Below, piece by piece: positions 17,885-25,519 of a stretch of DNA of 44,847 nucleotides. Under the pieces are notes generated by a model that ran no database searches, was not told the DNA's origin, and saw nothing but the letters and a program-made list of their open reading frames with translations. The stretch covers positions 1 through 44,847 of the forward strand of contig CAYNOR010000017.1 in assembly GCA_964398915.1 (NCBI GenBank), written 5' to 3'. The stretch is from Tichowtungia sp964398915 (GTDB lineage: Bacteria; Verrucomicrobiota; Kiritimatiellia; Kiritimatiellales; Tichowtungiaceae). Every line of letters starts with the position of its first letter. Within the stretch, counting starts at the first letter, position 1. The position numbers were made by a program, and so were the translations under genes.

Positions 17885-18052
17885 CTACTCCTTATACCGC
17901 CGTCTCTGCACGTAAGCGGAAACCACCTGATCGAGCATTCGCCGAAGCGACTGATTATGCTTCCGGCAATGTGCCTGAAGTCGCCGCTTCACTTGTTTTG
18001 ATATCCGTATGCTCTCAGAACCGTCGTGCAAACTGGCAACATCTTCGCTCAT
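17885..18052 (-). CDS. Ribbon-helix-helix DNA-binding protein, 55 residues
   Basis: The ORF starts at ATG 18052 and stops at TAG 17885. The product contains ESIRISKQVKRRLQAHCRKH followed by a helix NQSLRRMLDQVVSAYVQRRR, an RHH (CopG/MetJ/Arc-type) fold with the ribbon strand SIRIS. Its basic character fits DNA binding. A -10 box TATAAT on the minus strand at 18085-18080 would start transcription near 18073, and a palindrome TTGCCACTATTGTGGTAA (18062-18079) lies over that start, so autorepression is likely. It is transcribed together with the downstream membrane peptide and divergently from a second RHH gene with a similar strand (ESVRISKELKQQLKQL). Confidence 0.72.
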   Translation of the reverse strand: MSEDVASLHDGSESIRISKQVKRRLQAHCRKHNQSLRRMLDQVVSAYVQRRRYKE

Positions 18053-18061
18053 GACGACAAG

Positions 18062-18079
18062 TTGCCACTATTGTGGTAA
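18062..18079. promoter_or_regulatory. Operator-like palindrome between the divergent RHH genes
   Basis: TTGCCAC-TATT-GTGGTAA is symmetric except for one pair. It overlaps the predicted minus-strand start site downstream of the -10 box at 18085-18080. The position suits repression by one of the RHH proteins. Confidence 0.5.
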
Positions 18080-18147
18080 ATTATAAAACAAAATTATCAA
18101 GAAATTTTAAAGTTGGCTTCGGTGGGATATTTACTACATTCCAATGC

Positions 18148-18342
18148 ATGGGAGATACCGAGTCAGTACGGATCAGCAAGGAGCTAAAGCAGCAGTTGAA
18201 GCAGTTGGCGCAATCCATGCGCCCGCGCACGGCCGTTCAATATCTGATTGAAGATGCGATTGAGCAATATCTTGGCCGCGCGGCTGAAGAAAAAGGCCCG
18301 GCGTATCAAGTTAAGCCCGGCTCCAAGTCTACGAAAGCGTGA
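18148..18342 (+). CDS. Second ribbon-helix-helix protein (CopG-like)
   Basis: The preferred start is ATG 18148 (MGDTESVRIS), giving 64 residues. A longer GTG-initiated frame from 18073 would cross the operator region and is less likely. The RHH part is ESVRISKELKQQLKQLAQSM then PRTAVQYLIEDAIEQYLGRA, followed by a basic, Lys/Ser-rich tail. It is divergent from the 55-residue RHH gene and similar enough to be a paralogue. There is no clear partner toxin downstream on the plus strand; surA begins about 110 bases later. Ribosome site is weak. Confidence 0.68.
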   Translation: MGDTESVRISKELKQQLKQLAQSMRPRTAVQYLIEDAIEQYLGRAAEEKGPAYQVKPGSKSTKA

Positions 18343-18450
18343 CGCCCTTCCGGCTTAATTAAAAACCGGGGTCTTATCCGGTTCAAGACAGCGCATGAAT
18401 CAAGAACAGCCGTTGCACAAGACCTTTGGTTTGTGCATAATGCCGCCCTT

Positions 18451-19431
18451 ATGAAAAAGACACTTCTGTTCCTTCTTTTGACCGCTCCGGGGCTTTTTGC
18501 ACAGACCAACGAGCCCCTTACAACACGCACAACGAACGGCCCGCTGGTCACTGCGATTGATGGCTACGCGGCACGCGTGGACGGTACGATCATTACCTAT
18601 GGTGAAGTGCGCGAAAGCGTCGGCCCCTACTTGCAACAGATCTCACGTAAATACAAAGGCAAAGAACTCGCCGAGCGGGTCCAGGCGGCCTACGTCGATG
18701 CCCGCGAATCGCTTATCGAAGAGGCGCTGCTCAAGGCCGAAACGAAAACTCTGGGCGTTGCCCTGCCTGAAAAAGTGATCGACGACGAAATTAACCGCCT
18801 CATCCGGGAACGCTTTAATAACGACCGGGCTCTCCTTTCCCGTGCATTGGCGGACCGCCGCATGACTTTCGAAGAATGGAAACAGGAAGTGACCGACCAG
18901 GTCACCGTGCGCGTTTTCTACAGTCAGGAAGTCAATCGCCGCGCCAACGTACCGGCACAAGCTGTACGCGCCGAATATGAGCGCACCAAAGCAGACTATT
19001 TCATCCCCTTCCGGGTCAAATACCGCTTCATCCTGATCAATAAAGGCAAAACGGAAGAAGACCAGATCGCGAAACGCAAGCAGGCTGAAGACACCCTGCA
19101 AAAACTGCGCAGCGGAGTCGATTTTATGGCCGTCGCCAAAGAAGTTTCTGAAGGCGATCTGGATGATGCCCCCTGGAGAAATCCCGCCGATATCCGCGAG
19201 GAGCTCCGCCCCGCCCTGCTAAAAACACCTGCCGGACAGATTACCGACCTCATTGAAACCGGCAGCGAATTTTATATCATCAAAATCGAAGAGCGGCGCG
19301 AAGAAGGGTACACCCCTTTCGAAGACCTGCAAAAACCCATTGAAACCAGACTGCTCAACGCCGAAAAAGACCGACTGCACGATGCGCTGATCGAACGCCT
19401 TACCGCCAAGCACTTTATTGAACGATACTGA
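18451..19431 (+). CDS. surA: SurA-like periplasmic peptidyl-prolyl isomerase
   Basis: The 326-residue product begins MKKTLLFLLLTAPGLFAQTN, a Sec signal peptide with AQ as the likely cut. I take ATG 18451; a GTG at 18433 would add six residues. The N-terminal part has a SurA_N chaperone region (helix-rich, ARESLIEEALLKAETKTLG), and about residues 170-290 form a parvulin-type (PPIC) domain (FRVKYRFILINKGKTEED, LRSGVDFMAVAKEVSEGD, GQITDLIETGSEFYIIKIEE). It helps outer-membrane proteins fold. The stop codon overlaps the start of pdxA (ATGA). The surA-pdxA-rsmA order matches that of E. coli. Confidence 0.85.
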   Translation: MKKTLLFLLLTAPGLFAQTNEPLTTRTTNGPLVTAIDGYAARVDGTIITYGEVRESVGPYLQQISRKYKGKELAERVQAAYVDARESLIEEALLKAETKTLGVALPEKVIDDEINRLIRERFNNDRALLSRALADRRMTFEEWKQEVTDQVTVRVFYSQEVNRRANVPAQAVRAEYERTKADYFIPFRVKYRFILINKGKTEEDQIAKRKQAEDTLQKLRSGVDFMAVAKEVSEGDLDDAPWRNPADIREELRPALLKTPAGQITDLIETGSEFYIIKIEERREEGYTPFEDLQKPIETRLLNAEKDRLHDALIERLTAKHFIERY

Positions 19432-20465
19432 TGAAAACCAGAACCGCAGAACCTCGAACAAGGAATGTCGAATCCCGAAGTTCAATAAAGACATCCCTTC
19501 AATATTCTGCGGTTCCTTGTTCGATATTCGATATTTCCCGCCCCGTCCGCATCGGCATAACCTGCGGTGACGTCAACGGCATCGGCCCCGAAGTCGTTCG
19601 AAAAGCTGTTTCTTCCTGGAACAACGAGGTGGAGTTTTTTCTCATCGGCCCTGATCAGGCTTTTGATGTTTCTGAAGGTTGGAAAATCCCTTTTGACGGA
19701 CAATTGACGCCGGGAAAAATTACCGCCGCCGCTTCCAAAACCGCTGTCGCCGCTATTGAGCGCGCCGTGCGCGGATGTCTGGACGGCGAACTCGATGCGA
19801 TGGTCACCGCGCCCATCTGTAAAGAAGGACTCAAGCTCGCCGACATCAGTTATCCCGGCCACACCGAAATGATTGCCGAACTCACCGGCACTAAACGTTA
19901 CGGCATGATGCTGATGGGTAAGGGCCTGCGCGTCATGCTCGCTACACGGCACCTTCCGCTGCGCGCCGTCGCCGACGCGCTCACTAAAGACAATATTCTC
20001 GAAGCTATCGAACTGACCGGCGAGGCCTTGAAGTGGTTCGGCCTCCGGAATGGGCGCATTGGCGTCTGCGGCCTCAATCCGCACGCAGGCGACGGCGGTG
20101 CGCTCGGCGCCGAAGAATCAACCGTCATCGCGCCCGCCATCGAAGCCGCCCGGGCTAAAGGGTTCAACACGATCGGCCCAATTCCGGCCGATGTAATTTT
20201 TTTTCAGGCGCTGGACGGACAGTATGATGCGATCGTCGCGATGTATCATGATCAGGGGCTTGGCCCTCTTAAAATGCACGCCTTTGATTGCGGCATAAAC
20301 ATAACCCTTGGGCTGCCGATCGTACGCACTTCTCCCGATCACGGCACCGCATTTAATCTGGCCGGAAAAAATGTCGCGAATCCTGACAGCATGATCGCCG
20401 CCATCGAAACCGCCATAGCGCTCGCCGGACGGGCGAGCCCGTGGATTCTTGGAACAGTGGATTGA
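19431..20465 (+). CDS. pdxA: 4-hydroxythreonine-4-phosphate dehydrogenase
   Basis: The 344-residue enzyme belongs to the pyridoxal-phosphate pathway. The core begins near residue 37 (RPVRIGITCGDVNGIGPEVV). It includes metal-binding His motifs SYPGHTEMIAELTG, MYHDQGLGPLKM and TSPDHGTAFNLAGKN. The first 36 residues are not family-like; they are encoded by an inverted repeat (19441-19523), and no other Met or usual start codon lies in frame before the core, so the repeat-derived leader is probably translated. The gene starts inside the surA stop codon (ATGA). It ends eight bases before rsmA. Confidence 0.88.
   Translation: MKTRTAEPRTRNVESRSSIKTSLQYSAVPCSIFDISRPVRIGITCGDVNGIGPEVVRKAVSSWNNEVEFFLIGPDQAFDVSEGWKIPFDGQLTPGKITAAASKTAVAAIERAVRGCLDGELDAMVTAPICKEGLKLADISYPGHTEMIAELTGTKRYGMMLMGKGLRVMLATRHLPLRAVADALTKDNILEAIELTGEALKWFGLRNGRIGVCGLNPHAGDGGALGAEESTVIAPAIEAARAKGFNTIGPIPADVIFFQALDGQYDAIVAMYHDQGLGPLKMHAFDCGINITLGLPIVRTSPDHGTAFNLAGKNVANPDSMIAAIETAIALAGRASPWILGTVD
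19441..19523. repeat. Inverted modular repeat inside the pdxA start region
   Basis: GAACCGCAGAA (19441-19451) and CGAACAAGGAA (19455-19465) recur inverted as TTCTGCGGTTC (19505-19515) and TTCCTTGTTCG (19513-19523). The block is in frame with pdxA and accounts for its N-terminal extension. Confidence 0.85.
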
Positions 20466-20472
20466 TGGATTT

Positions 20473-21399
20473 ATGAAAAAAGAAAAACTAAAGCATCCAC
20501 TCATCCAACCTTCCACTCATCCAGCCTTCCACTCATCCAACCTTCCGCTCTTCCACTCTTCCAGCCCTTCTCTCCCCCGACTCACCAGCCCGTCCGTCAT
20601 TAAAGCGCTGCTCGATTCGCTCGGCCATCGCCCGAACAAGGGACTGGGGCAGAACTATCTGATTGATTCCAATATCCTCGGCATCATCCTTGAAGCTGCC
20701 CGGATTGTTCCGTCCGATCAGCTGCTCGAAATCGGACCTGGTCTCGGCGCGCTGACGCAGGCTCTGCTGGCCACCGGCGCCAAACTTACGGCGATTGAAA
20801 AAGACCAAACCATGTCGGCTCATTTGCGCGAACATTTCCAAGGTCTGGAACTCTTAGATGCCGATGTGCTCGACATCAACCTGAACGAACTGTTCGCGGG
20901 CGGCCTTAATAAAATCGTCGCCAATTTACCTTACTCTGTAGGAAGCCGCTTCATCGTCAATGCGCTGGAGGCGCATCCCCTGCCGGAGCGGATGGTCTTC
21001 ATGGTGCAGAAAGAGGTTTCTGACCGTCTGACTGCGCAACCGGGCGGGAAAGACTACGGACCGCTGGCCATTTGGTCGCAACTGAATTACGAAGTAAAGT
21101 GCATCAAGAATGTCAGCCCGACCTGCTTCATGCCCGCGCCAAAAGTCTGGTCGGCGGTTGTCCGCTTCGAAAAACGCACCAGTCCGCTGGCTGAAATTAT
21201 AAATTACGCCCGCTTCAAAAAGCTGATCAAGCTGAGCTTCACGCAACGCCGCAAACAGATCGGCTCTAACCTTCGTAAAAACGCGCCCGAATTTTTCCAG
21301 GGATTGGAAACGTGCGGAATTGATCCGGCGGCACGTCCTGAACAGATATCCATTCAACAATGGGCTGCGCTGGCCAATGCGGCTACGGACAGCATTTAA
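20473..21399 (+). CDS. rsmA: 16S rRNA dimethyladenosine transferase
   Basis: RsmA (KsgA) dimethylates two adenines near the 3' end of 16S rRNA. The product carries KGLGQNYLID, the SAM motif LEIGPGLGALTQALL, LTAIEKD and the diagnostic NLPYSVGS. The Met at 20473 starts a frame of 308 residues; the TTG at 20449 would add eight more. The first 35 or so residues (MKKEKLKHPLIQPSTHPAFH and onward) are low-complexity and are encoded by a tandem repeat of the type ACTCATCCAACCTTCC. It overlaps the convergent DPM1-like gene by 17 bases. Confidence 0.88.
   Translation: MKKEKLKHPLIQPSTHPAFHSSNLPLFHSSSPSLPRLTSPSVIKALLDSLGHRPNKGLGQNYLIDSNILGIILEAARIVPSDQLLEIGPGLGALTQALLATGAKLTAIEKDQTMSAHLREHFQGLELLDADVLDINLNELFAGGLNKIVANLPYSVGSRFIVNALEAHPLPERMVFMVQKEVSDRLTAQPGGKDYGPLAIWSQLNYEVKCIKNVSPTCFMPAPKVWSAVVRFEKRTSPLAEIINYARFKKLIKLSFTQRRKQIGSNLRKNAPEFFQGLETCGIDPAARPEQISIQQWAALANAATDSI
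20500..20575. repeat. Short tandem repeat at the start of rsmA
   Basis: Imperfect copies of a unit near ACTCATCCAACCTTCC run through the rsmA leader and are translated as His/Pro/Ser/Phe-rich residues. The block lies between the ATG and the conserved methyltransferase core. Confidence 0.7.
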
Positions 21400-22147
21400 A
21401 GCGCGCGCCGCCTGACGCAGCATGACAGGTCGGAATCCGGGTGAAGCATGCACGGAAGTAAAGCTTCCAAACCATTACAAGTGCCTCAAAAATGATGTTT
21501 TTAGACATCTTAGAGGCTCCCGAGCGCCGCTCTTCAAAAACAATCGGCACCTCCACAATCCGGCAACCAATGCGCCAGGCGGAATGCGTCATTTCAACCT
21601 GAAACGAATAACCGCTGGACTCAATTTTATCGAGCGGAATGGTTTCCAGCACGCAGCGGCGAAAACATTTAAAGCCGCCGGTCGGGTCCGTGAAAGGCAT
21701 CCTTGTAACCAGTTTGACATAGACACCCGCACTACGGCTCAGGATCAACCGGCTCAACGGCCAGTTGATCACGCGGATACCATTCAGGTAGCGCGAACCC
21801 AGCACAAGCCCCGCCTCCTTCGCGGCGGCACGTAACTTCGGAACATCGGCCGGGTTATGAGAAAAATCCGCATCCATTTCACAAATAAATTCATAGTGAC
21901 GCTCCAGCGCCCACTTGAACCCGGCGATATAGGCGCGGCCCAGTCCGTTTTTCTCCGCGCGGTGTAAAACCTTCACACGCGAATCGCCAGCCGCCAGCTC
22001 ATCGGCAATCGCTCCCGTGCCGTCCGGCGAGTTGTCATCGACAAAGAGAATGTCCACGTCGGGCGAGCTGACAAAGACAGCACCGGCAATGGCGCGAACG
22101 TTCTCGCGCTCATTGTAAGTCGGGATAATGATCAACGTGTCATTCAC
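21383..22147 (-). CDS. Polyprenyl-phosphate mannosyl/glucosyltransferase, DPM1-like
   Basis: The 254-residue GT2 enzyme has IIIPTYNERENVRAI, LFVDDNSPDGTG, the DxD motif in CEMDADFSHNP, LGSRYLNG and DPTGGFKCFRR, closely matching dolichyl/polyprenyl-phosphate mannose synthases. It would transfer a hexose from a nucleotide donor to a lipid phosphate at the inner membrane, feeding GT-C enzymes. There are no added C-terminal transmembrane helices, as in soluble DPM1 types. It converges on rsmA with a 17-base overlap. tRNA-Pro follows upstream on the other strand. Confidence 0.85.
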   Translation of the reverse strand: MNDTLIIIPTYNERENVRAIAGAVFVSSPDVDILFVDDNSPDGTGAIADELAAGDSRVKVLHRAEKNGLGRAYIAGFKWALERHYEFICEMDADFSHNPADVPKLRAAAKEAGLVLGSRYLNGIRVINWPLSRLILSRSAGVYVKLVTRMPFTDPTGGFKCFRRCVLETIPLDKIESSGYSFQVEMTHSAWRIGCRIVEVPIVFEERRSGASKMSKNIIFEALVMVWKLYFRACFTRIPTCHAASGGARFKCCP

Positions 22148-22253
22148 AGTGTTGCGGAGCCTACTTGAAAAATCGCATTAAACGCAAGTCGAAGCCTGTT
22201 TAATATTGCGTTTGCTGAATGCTTCGTTGATATTGTCGCGCTTTTACAACGCA

Positions 22254-22327
22254 CGGGGAGTAGCTCAGTCTGGTAGAGCGCTTGGTTTGGGACCAAGAAG
22301 TCGCAGGTTCGAATCCTGTTTCCCCGA
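22254..22327 (+). tRNA. tRNA-Pro (anticodon UGG)
   Basis: Acceptor CGGGGAG pairs with TTCCCCG. The anticodon stem CTTGG/CCAAG encloses TTTGGGA, giving anticodon TGG at 22288-22290. The T-arm has GGTTCGAATCC. CCA is not encoded after the discriminator A. Confidence 0.95.
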
Positions 22328-22513
22328 TTCTTTAACCACATAAGACAATTACCCGCAACCGGTAATTATCAAAATTCCTATTATCGACGTATTCCTTTTT
22401 TTCTGTGCATGTTTTTTAAAACACTCGCTTTGCTCAAGACACCAAGAACACTAAACTTCGAGTCCTTTGTGGCTTTGTGTTTATTTGGTTGCGGACTTGC
22501 CGCGCCAGGTTCA

Positions 22514-22532
22514 TTCGCGTCTATTCGCGGTT
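22514..22532 (-). repeat. 19-bp intergenic repeat, copy 1
   Basis: On the minus strand it reads AACCGCGAATAGACGCGAA, matching copies at 33242 and 35420. It lies in the long leader upstream of mutL. Confidence 0.7.
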
Positions 22533-22573
22533 TCACTTTCCAAACATCGGAAAAAGCGGGTAATGTCCCGCCG

Positions 22574-24328
22574 ATGAATCAGCACATCCAGATGCTTCCG
22601 GATCATGTGATCAATAAGATCGCGGCGGGAGAGGTGATCGAGCGGCCCGCTTCGGTGATGAAGGAGCTGGTCGAAAATGCGATCGATGCCGGTGCGACGC
22701 AGGTGGATGTCGAAGTCGTGCAGGGCGGAAGTCAGCTGATCGCGGTTTCCGATAATGGTTCGGGTATGAGTCGCGACAATGCGATGCTTTCCATCGAGCG
22801 CCACGCGACGAGTAAAATCCGCACAGCCGAAGAGGTCGAGGCTGTGTCTACACTCGGGTTTCGCGGTGAAGCGCTTTCGTCCATTGCTGCGGTGTCGCGG
22901 TTTACGCTGATTACCCGCCCCGCCGCAGAACTCAGCGGCACGCAGATTCTTGTCAGCGGCGGAAAACTTCAGGATGTGCTCGACGCGGGCTGCCCGCCCG
23001 GGACGCGGTTTGAAATCCGCAATCTGTTTTTCAATGTACCGGCGCGACGCAAGTTTCTGCGCACCGAGGCGACGGAGCTGGCGCAGATCCGCCAGCTTTT
23101 CGCGGTTTATGCGCTGGCGCATCCGGAAATCGGTCTCACATTCACCTCTGACGGACGCGAACTTTATAATCTTCCGGGCGGCTCGTCGCTGGCTGACCGC
23201 ATTACCGCCCTGTACAGCCCATCGTTCCTGAGCAATCTTCGGCAGCTTGATTATGAAGTCGATGCGGTGAAGGTTACCGGCTTTGCCGGTCTGCCGCAAA
23301 CGGGGCGTTCAGACCGCTCGGATCAGTATGTTTTTATTAACGGACGGCCCGCCTCTGCGCCGGTGATTTATCATGCGCTCAACGAGGCGTATCATGCGGT
23401 GCTGGCCCGCGGACGTTATCCGTCGGCCTTTATTTTTATCACCGTGCCGCCTGCGCTGGTCGATGTGAACGTACATCCGGCTAAAAAAGAAGTCCGTTTC
23501 CGGCATCCGGTTGCCGTGCGTGATGCCGTTATTGCGTCCGTACAGAATGCGTTGTCGCTGGTGGCGCCTGAAGCGGCGCGGCGTGAGCCGGCATTCAAGT
23601 TTGAGGCACCGAAATCTGCGCCGCGTGTCGAAAAACAGCACGAATTGGACATCAGGAGTCAGGAGACAGGTATCAGGAATCAGGAATCAGCTCCGAACGT
23701 GTTGACCCCTGACTCCCGACCCCTGACCCCTCCTTCTTCCTCCTCCCCCTGGAAGTGGTGCCGCGTATTAGGACTGGCCGGCGGACTGTATGTGGTATTG
23801 GAAACAGAAGACGGCATTGTGCTGATGGATCCGCAGGCGGCGCATGAACGGGTGCTGTTTGAAAAATTCATGCACGACCTGTCGGCGGGAAAACCGGCGC
23901 GGCAGGGCCTGCTGACGCCCGAGGCCATCGATTTGATGCCGGCGGATGCCGAAGCTCTTCGCCGCCATCTTCCGGTCCTCGACGAAATGGGTTTCGGTAT
24001 TTCTGCTTTTGGACAGAACACCTTTATCGTTGATGCGCTGCCGGTTCATTTACAGAGCGGATCGCCCATTGTGATTTTGAGCGGAATCGCCCGGGCGCTG
24101 GAAAAGACCGGAGCCGTGGCGCGAGCAACGCGCGAGGCGCTGCGCGAAACTGTGGCACAGGCGGCCTGCCGCACGTCGATCAAATCCAAAGATTCCCTTT
24201 CCACTGAAGCCGCTGAACGTCTGGTGGACGATCTGGCAAAAACAGAAATGCCGTATACCTGTCCGCACGGACGGCCGACGCTTATTTTTCAGAGTTTTAC
24301 GGAATTGAACCGCAAGTTCGGAAGATAA
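22574..24328 (+). CDS. mutL: DNA mismatch repair protein MutL
   Basis: The 584-residue product starts MNQHIQMLPDHVINKIAAGE. The GHKL ATPase motifs are ELVENAIDAG (Glu31, Asn35), DNGSGM and GFRGEALSSIAAVS. A C-terminal dimerisation/endonuclease-type domain has ACRTSIKSKDSLS and CPHGRPTLIF. The metal motif usually written DQHA..E reads DPQAAHERVLFE, so the His is replaced by Gln. The linker at about residues 356-392 contains a repeat-derived insertion. An upstream frame from 22409 is repeat-like and has no homology, so ATG 22574 is preferred; a second Met at 22592 is also possible. It carries out mismatch recognition signalling with MutS, which is not in the window. Confidence 0.92.
   Translation: MNQHIQMLPDHVINKIAAGEVIERPASVMKELVENAIDAGATQVDVEVVQGGSQLIAVSDNGSGMSRDNAMLSIERHATSKIRTAEEVEAVSTLGFRGEALSSIAAVSRFTLITRPAAELSGTQILVSGGKLQDVLDAGCPPGTRFEIRNLFFNVPARRKFLRTEATELAQIRQLFAVYALAHPEIGLTFTSDGRELYNLPGGSSLADRITALYSPSFLSNLRQLDYEVDAVKVTGFAGLPQTGRSDRSDQYVFINGRPASAPVIYHALNEAYHAVLARGRYPSAFIFITVPPALVDVNVHPAKKEVRFRHPVAVRDAVIASVQNALSLVAPEAARREPAFKFEAPKSAPRVEKQHELDIRSQETGIRNQESAPNVLTPDSRPLTPPSSSSPWKWCRVLGLAGGLYVVLETEDGIVLMDPQAAHERVLFEKFMHDLSAGKPARQGLLTPEAIDLMPADAEALRRHLPVLDEMGFGISAFGQNTFIVDALPVHLQSGSPIVILSGIARALEKTGAVARATREALRETVAQAACRTSIKSKDSLSTEAAERLVDDLAKTEMPYTCPHGRPTLIFQSFTELNRKFGR
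23649..23738. repeat. Inverted repeat in the MutL linker
   Basis: ATCAGGAGTCAGGAG and related units on the left are matched in inverted sense by CTGACTCCCGACCCCTGA on the right. The insertion is in frame and encodes IRSQETGIRNQES and LTPDSRPLTPPSS. Confidence 0.75.
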
Positions 24329-24457
24329 GGCGTAATGCCTAATGCATAATCTAGCGAATTCCTCGTTACGCCGTCGGGAATAAATTCGCAGTTTAGGGTG
24401 GCAATCAGAAGCCTCTTGGTTAGAATTCGCGCGCAATTTAACCAATAGGAGTATCCA

Positions 24458-25408
24458 ATGATTGTTACAACAAAAGAACTGTTTAAGCATGCCTATGGCA
24501 AGTACGCCATCGGTGCCTATAACATCAATAACGCCGAACAGGTAATGGGTCTGTTCCGCGGTTGCATGGAAAGCAAAGCGCCGTTTATCGTACAGCTTTC
24601 CAAGGGCGCCCGTTCCTATACCGACAAGCGCATGCTTGAAGCGATGCTGCGCGCCGCTGACGAAATTTTCCCGGATGCCATTTTTGCCGTGCATCTCGAC
24701 CACGGTGACGAAAAAACCTGTATGGACTGCATCGAAAGCGGCTTCTACAGCTCCGTCATGATCGACGCCAGCCATGAGTCGTTTGACGAAAATATCGCCA
24801 TCACCAAACGCGTCTGCGATGCCGCTCACGCCAAAGGCCTGGTGGTTGAAGCCGAACTCGGACAGCTCGGCGGTGTAGAAGAGCACGTTTCCGTCAGCGA
24901 AGCCGATGCCAAACTGACCAATCCTGAACAGGCGAAGGAATTTGTCGAACGTAGCGGCGTTGATTCGTTGGCTTGCGCCATCGGCACCTCGCACGGCGCG
25001 TTCAAATTCAGCGGTTCGCAGGGGCTGCATTTCGACGTGCTGGAGGAAATCCAGAAGCGGCTGCCGGGCTTCCCGCTCGTCATGCACGGTTCCAGCTCCG
25101 TTCCTCAGGACGAAGTGGCCCGCATCAATGCCGCCGGCGGCAAGATGGCCGGTGCTAAAGGCGTTGACGAGAAACAGTTCCTGCCTGCCGCGAAACTCGG
25201 CGTGACCAAGATCAATATCGATACAGACGGACGTTTGGTCTGGTGCCGTGTTCATCGCGAAGAGTTCATGAAGAATCCTGAAAACTTCGACCTGCGGCCC
25301 CCGGGTAAAGTGTTCATGGCCGAATACGCCAAGTATATCGCCCACAAGAACACCGTTCTCGGCAGCGCAGGCCAGCTCGACAGCATTCGCGCCAGTCTCA
25401 AAAAGTAA
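24458..25408 (+). CDS. fba: Class II fructose-bisphosphate aldolase
   Basis: The 316-residue enzyme cleaves fructose-1,6-bisphosphate in glycolysis. It shows the class II metal-site motif HLDHGD (His79 to Asp84) and SHGAFKF and MHGSSSVPQ for substrate phosphate and zinc binding. NIDTDGR is also present. A ribosome site (AGGAG) precedes ATG at 24458. A perfect-palindrome terminator follows at 25431. The 129-base upstream gap contains repeat-like sequence (gcgtaatgcctaatgcataa). Because the enzyme is expected to be made at high level, a strong terminator fits its role. Sequence length and motifs agree with the family. Confidence 0.93.
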   Translation: MIVTTKELFKHAYGKYAIGAYNINNAEQVMGLFRGCMESKAPFIVQLSKGARSYTDKRMLEAMLRAADEIFPDAIFAVHLDHGDEKTCMDCIESGFYSSVMIDASHESFDENIAITKRVCDAAHAKGLVVEAELGQLGGVEEHVSVSEADAKLTNPEQAKEFVERSGVDSLACAIGTSHGAFKFSGSQGLHFDVLEEIQKRLPGFPLVMHGSSSVPQDEVARINAAGGKMAGAKGVDEKQFLPAAKLGVTKINIDTDGRLVWCRVHREEFMKNPENFDLRPPGKVFMAEYAKYIAHKNTVLGSAGQLDSIRASLKK

Positions 25409-25430
25409 GCCGCTTGCTGTTTATCGCGAA

Positions 25431-25459
25431 AACGCTCCGGAATTCCGGAGCGTTTTTTG
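25431..25459 (+). terminator. Strong terminator after fba
   Basis: AACGCTCCGGAATTCCGGAGCGTT is a perfect 24-base palindrome followed by a T-run. It lies 22 bases after the aldolase stop codon. Confidence 0.9.
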
Positions 25460-25519
25460 TTTTCAGGAAAGAACGGGATCGGGCAGACTGTCCGCCGTTT
25501 AACTTTGGGGAGATTCCGG

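Noticed and set aside
22409..22573. Longer N-terminus of mutL
   Set aside because: The segment is repeat-like and unlike any MutL; translation most likely starts at 22574.
22511..23299. Minus-strand ORF of 262 codons opposite mutL
   Set aside because: It lies opposite the conserved ATPase domain of mutL and has no family features.
24050..25345. Minus-strand ORF of 431 codons opposite mutL and fba
   Set aside because: It lies antisense to two clear enzymes, has no recognisable domain and reflects codon bias of fba on the other strand.
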